A stretch of DNA of 64,000 nt from JADHMP01 sp964386915 (GCA_964386915.1 CAYLUQ010000001.1:62001-126000), one strand, 5' to 3'. Counted from the first letter of the stretch, positions 50,587-59,092 are shown. The notes: a model not told the origin generated them from the letters alone. A program made the numbers and translations.

Positions 50587-51630
50587 TTGGTTGTTAAAAA
50601 AGACATTCGCTCCTTGTCTGAAGAAGATCTGAAGGCTTTTTTAGAAACCCACGGACAAGCACCCTACAGAGCCGCACAAATTTATCAGTGGCTTTGGCAA
50701 AAGGGAGTGCATGATTTTGAACAGATGACCAATTTGTCAAAATCACTTCGAGCCCTATTAGAAACGCATTTTGAATTTTATCCCATTGCTATAGACCAAC
50801 AGCAAAGAAGTGGAGACGGCACCATCAAAAATGCGGTGAAACTCCATGATGGTTTGGTGGTGGAATCGGTTTTAATTCCTACAGCCTCTCGCACCACCGC
50901 CTGTGTTTCGTCCCAAGTGGGCTGTAGTTTGGATTGCAATTTTTGCGCAACCGCCCAACTCAAACGCCTTCGGAATTTAAATCCAGATGAAATTTTTGAT
51001 CAAGTCTTCGCCATTGATCAACAAAGCAGAGCCTATTTTCAAAGACCCCTTTCTAATATTGTCTTTATGGGAATGGGTGAGCCTTTAATGAATTATAAAA
51101 ATGTGCTTTTAGCCATTGATAAAATGACCCATCCCAATGGGTTAGGTTTGTCTCCAAGACGCATTACACTTTCTACTTCAGGCATTCCTAAGATGATAAA
51201 AAAAATGGCAGATGATCAGGTGCGGTTTCGTTTGGCCGTTTCTTTGCACAGTGCTAGGCAAGAAATTAGAGAGCAAATTATGCCCTTTGCTAAGCAGTTT
51301 CCTCTTCATGACCTAGAAGAAGCTTTGTGCTATTGGACAGCTAAAACCAATCAAAACCTCACTTTTGAATATGTGATATGGAAAGGCGTTAACGATACCC
51401 AAGAAGACATTAAAGCCTTGGTGAGCTATTGCAAAAAATTTTCCTGTAAAGTTAACCTAATAGAATATAACCCCGTTGAGGGTACTGCCTTTGAAGGGGC
51501 TCCCATGCCCGTAATTGAAGATTATATGGCAGGTTTGGAGCGTGCCCGAATTCCTGTTACGTTTAGACGCTCTAGAGGACGTGATATTGATGCTGCTTGT
51601 GGACAATTAGCAAACAAGGCAAAGGTTTAA
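50587..51630 (+). CDS. rlmN: Dual-specificity 23S rRNA/tRNA adenine-C2 methyltransferase RlmN
   Basis: This 347-residue radical SAM enzyme methylates A2503 of 23S rRNA and A37 of some tRNAs. The 4Fe-4S motif is GCSLDCNFCATAQLKRLRNL (about residues 117-136), GMGEPLMNYKNVL follows, and the catalytic Cys is in GRDIDAACGQLANK near the C-terminus. The only sensible start is a TTG at 50587, preceded by AAAAAGGA; no ATG or GTG fits upstream. It begins 28 bases after queA, probably in the same operon. Confidence 0.95.
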   Translation: MVVKKDIRSLSEEDLKAFLETHGQAPYRAAQIYQWLWQKGVHDFEQMTNLSKSLRALLETHFEFYPIAIDQQQRSGDGTIKNAVKLHDGLVVESVLIPTASRTTACVSSQVGCSLDCNFCATAQLKRLRNLNPDEIFDQVFAIDQQSRAYFQRPLSNIVFMGMGEPLMNYKNVLLAIDKMTHPNGLGLSPRRITLSTSGIPKMIKKMADDQVRFRLAVSLHSARQEIREQIMPFAKQFPLHDLEEALCYWTAKTNQNLTFEYVIWKGVNDTQEDIKALVSYCKKFSCKVNLIEYNPVEGTAFEGAPMPVIEDYMAGLERARIPVTFRRSRGRDIDAACGQLANKAKV

Positions 51631-51670
51631 GGAAAATTTATGTTCAGGGGGTTTGTCCCGCTAGAAATAA

Positions 51671-51678
51671 TATCTTTG
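51671..51678 (+). promoter_or_regulatory. Putative -7 promoter box for the polyprenyl synthetase gene
   Basis: TATCTTTG matches TAnnTTTG and ends 8 bases before the ATG at 51687, so the transcript would have almost no leader. A TTG at 51653 is only 15 bases upstream, slightly close for a -33 element. Confidence 0.42.
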
Positions 51679-51686
51679 AATGACTT

Positions 51687-52664
51687 ATGAAAGTAATTGA
51701 AAAGATAAAACAGCCCATTTATCAAGAAATGGAACTTTTTGAGGAAAAATTTTCTCAATCCATGTCCTCCAAAGTGGCACTTTTAAATCGAATTACCCAT
51801 TTTATAGTGAACCGCAAAGGAAAGCAAATGCGCCCTATGTTGGTTTTTTTGGTGGCTAAACTCTTGGGAGGTGGAAAAATAAATGAACGTTCCTACCGTG
51901 GTGCCGCCGTGATTGAACTCATTCACACGGCTACTTTGGTGCATGATGATGTGGTTGACGAAAGCTACAAGCGACGAGGATTTTTTTCTTTAAACGCCTT
52001 GTGGAAAAATAAAATAGCCGTATTGGTGGGAGATTATTTGTTGTCTAAGGGATTGTTGCTTTCCATAGAAAATGAAGATTTTGATTTATTAAAAATTATT
52101 TCTGTAGCGGTTAGAGAAATGAGTCAAGGTGAATTGCTACAAATTGAAAAAGCCCGCAATCTGAATATTACGGAGGCCGTTTATTATGAAATTATTCGTC
52201 AAAAAACAGCAGCCCTTTTAGCGTCTTGTTGTGCCATGGGGGCCCAATCTGTAGGAGCTCCAGAAGAGGAGGTGGTCAAAATGCACCAGTTTGGAGAACG
52301 TATTGGAATGGCATTTCAAATTAAAGATGATTTGTTCGATTATGGAACCCAAAGCATTGGCAAGCCAACCGGAATCGATATTAAGGAGCAAAAAATGACA
52401 TTGCCCCTAATCTATACGCTCAATAAAGTTTCAAAGCAAGATAAACAGTGGTTAATTAATTCGATTAAAAATTACAACCGAGATAAAAAGCGGGTAAAAG
52501 CGGTGATTGAAATGGTAAAAAAAGAAGGAGGTTTGGATTTTGCTGCAGAAAAAATGGAATTTTATCGAAAAGAAGCGCTTGCCCTGCTTGCCACCTATCC
52601 TAATAACAAATTTAGGGAAGCCCTAACCTTGATGGTGAACTATGTGATTGAACGAAAAATTTAA
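51687..52664 (+). CDS. Polyprenyl diphosphate synthase
   Basis: This 325-residue all-alpha trans-prenyltransferase extends allylic diphosphates with isopentenyl diphosphate. The first Asp-rich motif is LVHDDVVDESYKRRG (about residues 89-103; DDxxD), with RPMLVFLVAKLLGG before it, and the second is FQIKDDLFDYG (about 211-221). The wording suggests a medium-chain product for menaquinone (octaprenyl/heptaprenyl type), but chain length cannot be set by eye. It links to the mevalonate genes at 21.6-24.6 kb. Confidence 0.92.
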   Translation: MKVIEKIKQPIYQEMELFEEKFSQSMSSKVALLNRITHFIVNRKGKQMRPMLVFLVAKLLGGGKINERSYRGAAVIELIHTATLVHDDVVDESYKRRGFFSLNALWKNKIAVLVGDYLLSKGLLLSIENEDFDLLKIISVAVREMSQGELLQIEKARNLNITEAVYYEIIRQKTAALLASCCAMGAQSVGAPEEEVVKMHQFGERIGMAFQIKDDLFDYGTQSIGKPTGIDIKEQKMTLPLIYTLNKVSKQDKQWLINSIKNYNRDKKRVKAVIEMVKKEGGLDFAAEKMEFYRKEALALLATYPNNKFREALTLMVNYVIERKI

Positions 52665-52718
52665 TCACCCGAGGAAGTCATCCCATTAAAATTAATTAAT
52701 TTCATACCAAAAGGCATT

Positions 52719-54683
52719 TTGATTAGTAGGTCAACCATAGATGAAGTTTATCAAACCGCACGTGTTGAGGAGGTTATTGGTGATTTTGTGACCTTAAAAA
52801 AAGCGGGTTCTAACTACAAAGGACTAAGCCCTTTTTCCCAAGAGCGCACCCCCAGTTTTATGGTGTCGCCAGTCAAACAAATTTGGAAAGATTTTAGTAG
52901 CGGAAAAGGAGGTAATGTGGTTGCGTTTTTAATGGAACACGAGCATTTCACCTACCCCGAAGCCATTCGCTATTTGGCCAAGAAATACAATATTGCTATT
53001 GAAGAAACGGTGCAAACCGACGCTCAAAAGGAAGAGGCAAACCTCAAAGAAAGTTTGTTTTTAGTTTCTCAATTTGCGCAAGATTATTTTCATCAAAATC
53101 TAACGGAAAGTGAAGAAGGAAGGGCCATTGGGAAAACCTATTTTGAGGCTCGTGGATTTTCAGAAGCCACACAAAAGCAGTTTGCCTTAGGCTATGCCTT
53201 AGAAGACAAAACAGCTCTCTATGAGGCGGCAATCAAAGCCGGTTATAATGAAACCTTTTTAGAACAAAGCGGTTTGATTATCAAAAATGAGCGCGGCTCC
53301 ATTGATCGGTTTCGGGCCCGGGTAATGTTTCCCATTAGAAGTATGGCGGGTAGGGTGCAAGGTTTTGGAGGAAGAATTTTATCCAAGAACACAAAAACCG
53401 CCAAATATCTCAATTCGCCTGAAAGTGAGATCTATCATAAGAGCAAGGTTTTATATGGCATCTATGAAGCCAAGCAAGCCATAGCCAGAAAAGATTTGGC
53501 CTATTTGGTTGAAGGCTATACAGATGTTATTCAAATGTACCAAAGCGGTATACAAAACGTAGTGGCTTCTTCAGGCACCGCCCTCACCCCAGATCAAATT
53601 AGAATGATTAGCCGACTGACCCAAAATTTGGTTGTGCTCTTTGATGGAGATGCCGCCGGAACCCGTGCTGCCATTAGAGGTATTGATCTGATCTTGGAGC
53701 AAGGCATGAATGTGAAGGTGTGTTCTTTCCCTGAAGGAGAAGACCCAGATAGTTTTGCCCAACAAAATTCGCTAGAAGACCTAACGGCCTTTTTAGAAAA
53801 TAACGCCCAAGATTTTATCCAATTTAAAACCGATTTGTTGATAAAAGAAAGTGGCGATGATGCAGCTAAGAAAGCACAAACCATTCGAGAAATTGTGCAA
53901 AGTATTGCTAAAATTCCCGATCTAATTCAGCAAGAGCTCTATATTAAAAGATGCGCTTCCTTATTAGAAGTGTCTGAAACGGTGCTGTTCAATACCCTAG
54001 CACAAGTGGTGAATAAACAGCAAAAAGGAACGAAAACAAGACCCCTGCCAAAAGGACCTTCAGATTTAGCAATCATTAAACCGGCAAAAGTTGAGGATCC
54101 TAAATTCTTTGCACTCCCTTTTTTAGAAAAGCAAATCATTGTCATCCTTTTGCATTATGGCACACTAGAAGTTGATTTTGATGAAATTTTCCTTTCTGCC
54201 AATAAAGAGGGGGTGTTGGTTGAAGAATCTAAAGTAATTCGAGCTAAAGTTTTTGAAAAAATATTTTTGGATTTACAGCAAGACGAAATTGACTTTGTAA
54301 ACCCAGATTTTCAGGCTCTTTATGCCCTTTTGATGGAGTCCCTACAAACCACAGGGGCCATTCAAATGGAAAGCTTGTTGCAAGAATGCAACGATAGTTT
54401 GGGGCAATTGCTTTCTGATCTTTTGCTAGAAGATGAAATTCATCAACTCCATCAATGGGAAAAGAAAAACATTTTTGTTAAAGACCGAAAAGCGGGCGTT
54501 GGGCAATTGGTGAGTGAAACGATTTTAAGCCTACGTCGCATATTGATTGATCAAAAAATTGAAGCCATGTCTCACCCCAAAGAAGAGTTAGATGAAAAAG
54601 AATCGGCAGCGGTTTTGGAAGAAATTATGCAATATCAAAACCTTAAAAAAATCCTCTCACGCAAATTGAATAGAGTACTCTAA
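52719..54683 (+). CDS. dnaG: DNA primase, zinc ligands replaced
   Basis: This 654-residue enzyme makes RNA primers at the replication fork. The order is zinc-binding-like domain (1-100), TOPRIM core (LVEGYTDVIQMYQ, VLFDGDAAGTRAA, EGEDPDSF, about 255-350) and a helicase-binding tail. At the zinc site, expected CPFH and CxxC, the sequence is GLSPFSQERTPSF and KDFSSGKGGNVVAF, so all four ligands (Ser37, Ser40, Asp58, Ser61) are lost. I recall related Flavobacteriia sharing this. The start is a TTG at 52719. The end overlaps the convergent response regulator by four bases. Confidence 0.94.
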   Translation: MISRSTIDEVYQTARVEEVIGDFVTLKKAGSNYKGLSPFSQERTPSFMVSPVKQIWKDFSSGKGGNVVAFLMEHEHFTYPEAIRYLAKKYNIAIEETVQTDAQKEEANLKESLFLVSQFAQDYFHQNLTESEEGRAIGKTYFEARGFSEATQKQFALGYALEDKTALYEAAIKAGYNETFLEQSGLIIKNERGSIDRFRARVMFPIRSMAGRVQGFGGRILSKNTKTAKYLNSPESEIYHKSKVLYGIYEAKQAIARKDLAYLVEGYTDVIQMYQSGIQNVVASSGTALTPDQIRMISRLTQNLVVLFDGDAAGTRAAIRGIDLILEQGMNVKVCSFPEGEDPDSFAQQNSLEDLTAFLENNAQDFIQFKTDLLIKESGDDAAKKAQTIREIVQSIAKIPDLIQQELYIKRCASLLEVSETVLFNTLAQVVNKQQKGTKTRPLPKGPSDLAIIKPAKVEDPKFFALPFLEKQIIVILLHYGTLEVDFDEIFLSANKEGVLVEESKVIRAKVFEKIFLDLQQDEIDFVNPDFQALYALLMESLQTTGAIQMESLLQECNDSLGQLLSDLLLEDEIHQLHQWEKKNIFVKDRKAGVGQLVSETILSLRRILIDQKIEAMSHPKEELDEKESAAVLEEIMQYQNLKKILSRKLNRVL

Positions 54684-55312
54684 ACCAAATTGAGGTTTAG
54701 GGCGTGCTGGTATAAATTCACCAAATTTTCTACATCTAATTTTTTCATTAATCTGCTTTTGTAGGTGTTTACTGTTTTTTGATGAATGTTTAGCTCCTTG
54801 CTTATTTCCACATTCCGATGTCCTTTCACAATGAGTCTCAACACCTCAATTTCGCGTTTAGAAAGTTTGCCAAAAGTGTTTCTGGGTCGATCTAAATCTA
54901 AATTGTAATTAATTTCATAACGATGATCTGTGGCAATGGGAAAGCGATTAAACTGTTAAAGTCTTTCTACCGCTTCAATCAAAATACGCCCTTGGCTTTT
55001 CTTTGAAATAAAACCCAAGGCACCAGCTTTTAAAAGTGAAACAGCATAAATATCTTGTGGTTGGCCGGTGTAAATCACAATGGAGATTTCCGGATAATGT
55101 TCCTCCAATTTTTCAATTAATTGGGTGGGATTATCGTCATCCAGTTCCATTTCACAAAACACAATATCAATAGGATTGTCTACTAGAAAATCAAAAAGTG
55201 CTTCGCCTTTTTGAAAGGCTTTTTCAAGAACAATGTGTGGGGTTTTTTTAAAAAAAGATTTAAATCCTTTGTGAACTACAGGATGAGGATCAAGAAGGGC
55301 AATACGAATCAT
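54680..55312 (-). pseudogene. NarL-type response regulator interrupted by one in-frame TAA
   Basis: The 118-codon N-terminal part (54956-55312) is a receiver domain ending AVERL-stop. Reading on in the same frame from 54955 to 54680 gives 91 more residues with a LuxR-type helix-turn-helix (LSKREIEVLRLIVKG, then VEISKELNIHQKTVNTYKSR) and then a TAG. The total is 210 codons, normal for the family, so a single stop (54956-54958) splits it. The receiver is unusual: Glu54 replaces the phospho-acceptor Asp (VFCEMEL), and the acidic pair reads LDPH. It could be a nonsense mutation or a sequencing error. Confidence 0.85.
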
Positions 55313-55353
55313 TTGGGGTTCTAGGCTTGTTTTGAGGCTTAAAAATATAAAAA

Positions 55354-56145
55354 TTAACGCAATTTTTCAGGAATTTTGCAAACGGGTATCGGAATCATTT
55401 TGTGTTGGCTTTTTTGATGATGCTGTTGATAGATGGCCATTACCTTATGTTGTGCGGCACTAAAATGCTTTGGGTCAAGGTGTTGTTCTGAAGCTCGCAT
55501 GGCCCATTCCAATTCAGCATAGGAAGCTCCCAATTGCTCCTCATCAGTACGTTGATCAGACCAAAGGCCATCTGTGGGTGCTGCCTTTTGTATGGTGTCA
55601 ACAATAGCTAATGATTTTGCAAGCGCATAGACTTCCGTTTTCATCAAGTCGGCAATAGGACTTAGATCTACCCCACCATCACCATATTTGGTATAAAAAC
55701 CCACTCCAAAATCTTCAACCTTATTGCCCGTTCCGGCTACTAAATAATGCTCTAAAGCGGCAAAATAATAAAGTGTACTCATGCGGAGTCGCGCTCGGGT
55801 ATTGGCCAAACTCAGCAAATGTTGATCTGCTTTTTCGGTAGGAGGCAATTGATTTTGAAAAGTATCAAAAACTGAGGTTAGTGATATAGTTTTGCCTTCA
55901 ACATTGGGGTATTTTTTGGTTAACCATTCTATGTGTTGTTGGGCTCTGCTCACCTGTGAGGGGTCTTGATGAATTGGCATTTCGAGGCACAATACGGGTT
56001 TTTGAGTCAAGGCACAGAGGGTTGACGTTACAGCAGAATCTATGCCTCCAGAAATCCCAACCACAAAGCCTTTTTGGTGAGATTGTGCGAGGTAGGCATT
56101 GAGCCAGTCTACTATATGTTGGATTATTTTTTCGGGTGATTTCAT
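55354..56145 (-). CDS. nadE: NAD+ synthase, ammonia-dependent
   Basis: This enzyme of about 263 residues amidates nicotinic acid adenine dinucleotide to NAD with ATP. The PP-loop is GFVVGISGGIDSAVTSTLC (about residues 26-44), and TGNKVEDFGVGFYTKYGDGGVDLSPIADL (starting near 137) and APTDGLWSDQRTDEEQLG (about 184-201) are signatures. There is no glutaminase domain. Start: ATG 56145; a TTG 12 bases upstream also opens the frame. It lies divergently next to gldB. Confidence 0.94.
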   Translation of the reverse strand: MKSPEKIIQHIVDWLNAYLAQSHQKGFVVGISGGIDSAVTSTLCALTQKPVLCLEMPIHQDPSQVSRAQQHIEWLTKKYPNVEGKTISLTSVFDTFQNQLPPTEKADQHLLSLANTRARLRMSTLYYFAALEHYLVAGTGNKVEDFGVGFYTKYGDGGVDLSPIADLMKTEVYALAKSLAIVDTIQKAAPTDGLWSDQRTDEEQLGASYAELEWAMRASEQHLDPKHFSAAQHKVMAIYQQHHQKSQHKMIPIPVCKIPEKLR

Positions 56146-56165
56146 GACTTTAATCAATTACCGTG

Positions 56166-56173
56166 TATGTTTG
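56166..56173 (+). promoter_or_regulatory. Putative -7 promoter box for gldB-gldC
   Basis: TATGTTTG fits TAnnTTTG and ends 24 bases before the gldB ATG at 56198. It lies inside the longer open frame, which supports that later start. No -33 TTG is visible. Confidence 0.4.
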
Positions 56174-56197
56174 TACAAAATTAGTGCAAAACTCCTG

Positions 56198-57205
56198 ATG
56201 AAAAAATTTCTACCCACAAAGGCCATCAAACGTCCTTCGATTTTATTAGGAATGCTGATTTTGGCTCCTTTTTTTGCCATTCTTTCAGGATGTGCAGCAA
56301 AAGACGCTACAGAAGAAAAAATTAAAGCATTACCGGTTTCACTCACCATAGATCGATTTGATTTAAAATTTCAACGGGCAGACGCTCAAGCTTTACCAAA
56401 ACTCAAGGCAGACTATCCTTATTTATTTCCTTCAGAATTTAAAGACAGCATTTGGATTGCTAGACAAAAAGACAGTCTTCAATTGCTTATTCAAGATGCG
56501 GTTGAAGCTCATTTTAAGGAACTGAACCACCTCGAAAAGTCACTTTCTCATTTGTTTCAGCACATTCAATTTTATTTTCCTGAAGTAAAAACACCAACCG
56601 TAATTGGATTAACCAATAATGTAGACTATCAAATTAAAACGGTCTATGCAGATTCTTTAGTGCTACTCTCATTAGACACTTTTTTAGGAGCAAATCATCC
56701 GCTCTATGAAGGCATTCCCAATTACATTAGAAAAGAAATGGATGAGGTTTATCTTCCGGCCCAGGTGGTAGATAAATTTGCAGCAGCACAACTTAAAGGA
56801 CCCCAAAACAGGACCTTTTTGGCTCATTTGATATGGCATGGAAAAAAACTCTATTTGCAAGACCTTCTCAATTCGCATATTGACGATGCCTACAAAATGG
56901 GCTATACCCCTGAGGAGCAGCAATGGGCAGTAGAAAACGAACGTTTTATATGGCAATATTTTATCGAAAAACAATTGCTTTATGATACCGACCCAGACCT
57001 CATCAGACGCTTTGTTTCGCCCGCCCCTTTTTCGAAATTTTATTTAGAAATAGACAATGAATCTCCCGGTAGAATTGGTGCTTGGATCGGCTGGCAAATG
57101 GTGCGAGCCTACAGTGAGCGCCATCCAAACACACCGCTAAAACAACTACTACAAATGTCTCCTGAAGCACTTTTCCAAGCTTCGGGCTATAAACCAAAAC
57201 GCTAA
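56198..57205 (+). CDS. gldB: Gliding motility lipoprotein GldB
   Basis: This protein of about 335 residues has a lipobox near residue 32-35 (FAILSGCAAKD), so it is envelope-anchored. GldB is required for gliding and for stable type IX secretion in Flavobacterium. Recognition: IDRFDLKFQRADAQALPKLKADYPYLFPSEF in the N-terminal third, PTVIGLTNNVDYQIKTVYADSLVLLSLDTFLG in the middle, and GRIGAWIGWQMVRAYSERHP near the end. ATG 56198 is used; upstream frame to 56099 overlaps nadE. The next gene is gldC, sharing one base. Confidence 0.93.
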   Translation: MKKFLPTKAIKRPSILLGMLILAPFFAILSGCAAKDATEEKIKALPVSLTIDRFDLKFQRADAQALPKLKADYPYLFPSEFKDSIWIARQKDSLQLLIQDAVEAHFKELNHLEKSLSHLFQHIQFYFPEVKTPTVIGLTNNVDYQIKTVYADSLVLLSLDTFLGANHPLYEGIPNYIRKEMDEVYLPAQVVDKFAAAQLKGPQNRTFLAHLIWHGKKLYLQDLLNSHIDDAYKMGYTPEEQQWAVENERFIWQYFIEKQLLYDTDPDLIRRFVSPAPFSKFYLEIDNESPGRIGAWIGWQMVRAYSERHPNTPLKQLLQMSPEALFQASGYKPKR

Positions 57206-57546
57206 TGGCCATTCAAAAAACAACTTCCATCAACATTCAAGTTAGTTTAGACGAAAACAATGTTCCCGAAAAAATGAATTGGACTGCCCCAGATGGAGGT
57301 ATCGAAAATGAAGAAACCCAGGCTATCCTTTTGGCTTTTTGGGATGCCCAAAAACAAGAAACCTTAAAAATGGATTTATGGGTGAAAGAAATGCCTGTGG
57401 ATCAAATGCAGCAATTTTTTCATCAAACTCTAGTCGCCATGAGCCAAACGTTTTATAAGGCCACTCAAGATGAAAAAATGACGGCCACCATGCAAGATTT
57501 TTGCGATTATTTTGCCGAAAAATTAAATTTAAAAAAAGAGGATTAA
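57205..57546 (+). CDS. gldC: Gliding motility protein GldC
   Basis: This 113-residue cytosolic protein is the usual downstream partner of GldB. ISINIQVSLDENNVPEKMNW-like wording at the start, then DGGIENEETQAILLAFWDAQKQETLKMDLWVKEMPVDQMQQFFHQTL, are hallmarks. It is needed for efficient gliding in Flavobacterium, with an unknown molecular role. The ATG overlaps the gldB stop by one base (TAATGG). It converges with engB, overlapping by four bases. Confidence 0.93.
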   Translation: MAIQKTTSINIQVSLDENNVPEKMNWTAPDGGIENEETQAILLAFWDAQKQETLKMDLWVKEMPVDQMQQFFHQTLVAMSQTFYKATQDEKMTATMQDFCDYFAEKLNLKKED

Positions 57547-58160
57547 GGCTTTTGAAGTCTTTTAAATTCTTGGTTTAAGCCTTCAATATAGTCCAATAGT
57601 TCATCGCAGCCCGCTTTGTTAGTGGCAGAAGTAATAAACACGGGAGGGAGTGCTGCCCAAGCCGATTCTAAAAGGGCGGCTTCATAGTTTTTTACATGCG
57701 TCTCCAGCTGTTTTGGTTTTAGTTTATCGGACTTTGTAAAAACAATGGCAAACGGAATTTGTTTTTGTCCCAACCACTCCATAAATGCCACATCAATGGA
57801 TTGGGGCTCATGCCGAATGTCTATCAAGACAAAGGCGCAAAACAATTCTTTTCGTCGTTCAAAATAGCGGGTAATAAATCCTTGAAATTGTTTTTTTTGG
57901 GTTTTAGAAACCCGGGCATATCCATAACCCGGTAGGTCAACCAAATACCAAAAATCATTAATTAAAAAATGATTAATCAATTGTGTTTTTCCGGGTCGAG
58001 AGGAAGTTTTTGCCAATCCTTTATGTTGTAGAAGGGCATTGATTAAGGATGATTTACCCACATTAGAGCGACCAATAAAGGCATATTCGGGCTGGCTGTG
58101 TTGTGGGCATTTGGCAACATCTGTATTGCTAACAACAAAGGTGGCAGATTTTAGTTGCAT
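57543..58160 (-). CDS. engB: Ribosome biogenesis GTPase EngB (YsxC/YihA)
   Basis: This 205-residue GTPase acts late in 50S subunit assembly. G1 is FIGRSNVGKSSLINALLQ (about residues 29-46), G2 KTSSRPGKTQLINHF, G3 LVDLPGYGYARVSK (about 73-86), G4 FTKSDKL (about 137-143) and G5 ITSATNKAG. Length is normal. It begins five bases after the upstream alpha/beta hydrolase gene, with which it is probably co-transcribed. Confidence 0.95.
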   Translation of the reverse strand: MQLKSATFVVSNTDVAKCPQHSQPEYAFIGRSNVGKSSLINALLQHKGLAKTSSRPGKTQLINHFLINDFWYLVDLPGYGYARVSKTQKKQFQGFITRYFERRKELFCAFVLIDIRHEPQSIDVAFMEWLGQKQIPFAIVFTKSDKLKPKQLETHVKNYEAALLESAWAALPPVFITSATNKAGCDELLDYIEGLNQEFKRLQKP

Positions 58161-58165
58161 AAAAT

Positions 58166-58930
58166 CTATAAGTTTCGCTTCTGCAACCAGGCAAGTAAGA
58201 TCTCGTTAAAAAGATCAGGATGTTCCATCATAGGAGCATGGCCGCATTTGTCAATCCAAAACAACTCAGCGTCAGGAAGCAATCGTTCAAATTCTTCTGC
58301 CACATTAGGCGGTGTAACACTGTCTTGACTGCCCCAAAGAAGAGCAGTGGGGGTGTTCATGTGTGGAAGGTCTTTAGCCATATTGTGGCGTATAGCACTT
58401 TTGGCAAGGGCTAAAGTGCGCACCAATTTATTGCGATCGTTAACACTTTTAAAAACCTCGTCAACAATTTCTTTGGTAGCAATTTTAGGGTCGTAAAAAA
58501 CAGCTTCGCTTTTAGCTTTGATATACTCATAATCGCCACGTTTTGGATAGCCGTCTCCCATATTGTTTTCATAGAGCCCAGAACTTCCTGTCAATACTAA
58601 AGCCTTGACCAATTCAGGATGATTTTTAGTGAAGAGAAGACCCACATGTCCGCCCAATGAATTGCCCACTAAAATCGAATTTGAAAAGCCTTTGTGTTGA
58701 AGGAAATCATAAACATATTCGGACAGCGATCGAACCGAAGTTTTTACAAGGGGAAGGGTATAAACCGGTAATTCTGGAATGATAACACGATAGCCCTTGT
58801 GAGGAAAAAAATTCAAAATTCCTTCAAAATTACTCAACCCGCCCATCAGTCCGTGTAAAAGAATAATGGGTTGTCCTTCACCCACTTCTAAGAAACTGAA
58901 CTTTTCTTCTTTAACAAGTGTTTGCTTCAT
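58166..58930 (-). CDS. Alpha/beta-fold hydrolase
   Basis: This 254-residue cytosolic hydrolase has oxyanion motif ILLHGLMGGLSNFEG (about 22-36), nucleophile elbow VGNSLGGHVG (about 89-98), catalytic Asp in LLWGSQDSVTPP (about 200-211) and His in DKCGHAPMMEHP (about 228-239). It has no signal peptide. The substrate is unknown; ester or C-C bond hydrolysis are both possible. It lies directly upstream of engB and is divergent from mraZ. Confidence 0.88.
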   Translation of the reverse strand: MKQTLVKEEKFSFLEVGEGQPIILLHGLMGGLSNFEGILNFFPHKGYRVIIPELPVYTLPLVKTSVRSLSEYVYDFLQHKGFSNSILVGNSLGGHVGLLFTKNHPELVKALVLTGSSGLYENNMGDGYPKRGDYEYIKAKSEAVFYDPKIATKEIVDEVFKSVNDRNKLVRTLALAKSAIRHNMAKDLPHMNTPTALLWGSQDSVTPPNVAEEFERLLPDAELFWIDKCGHAPMMEHPDLFNEILLAWLQKRNL

Positions 58931-58963
58931 GAAGCAGTATTGTTTTCACACATTAAAACTTTC

Positions 58964-58971
58964 CAAATATA
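58964..58971 (-). promoter_or_regulatory. Putative -7 promoter box for the hydrolase-engB operon
   Basis: The minus strand reads TATATTTG, exact for TAnnTTTG, about 33 bases before the ATG at 58930. It faces away from the mraZ promoter in the same intergenic region. Confidence 0.45.
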
Positions 58972-59036
58972 GACAAATTCCCCCGTTGCATTTCATTTTA
59001 ATTCAAAGCACCTTTTTTAGGGCAAATGGAAAGCAA

Positions 59037-59081
59037 GTGGAAAAATTTATTAACAATGTGGTAAAAAGTGGTAAAAAGTGG
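59037..59081 (+). promoter_or_regulatory. MraZ-type operator: GTGG repeats in the mraZ promoter
   Basis: GTGG occurs at 59037, 59058, 59068 and 59078 (first base given). The last three are exactly 10 bases apart in the pattern GTGGTAAAAA, and the first is 21 bases upstream, all on one face of the helix. MraZ binds tandem short G-rich repeats in its own promoter. This array lies just before the -7 box, where MraZ could block transcription of the division operon. Confidence 0.7.
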
Positions 59082-59092
59082 TATTTAATTTA

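Noticed and set aside
54956..55312. Reading the 118-codon receiver as a complete single-domain regulator
   Set aside because: The same frame resumes directly after the stop with a full LuxR-type helix-turn-helix and ends at a normal length, so an interrupted two-domain regulator is the better explanation.
54680..55312. TAA decoded as an amino acid (altered genetic code)
   Set aside because: TAA ends most neighbouring genes in this window, such as leuS, hemD, dnaG and rsmH-region genes, so it must be a normal stop here.
56099..57205. Longer GldB start overlapping nadE
   Set aside because: The extension overlaps the divergent nadE start and a -7 promoter box; the ATG at 56198 leads directly into the lipoprotein signal peptide.
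59058..59081. CRISPR-like short repeats upstream of mraZ
   Set aside because: The repeats are 10 bases with no spacers and sit in a promoter, which fits a MraZ operator and not an array.
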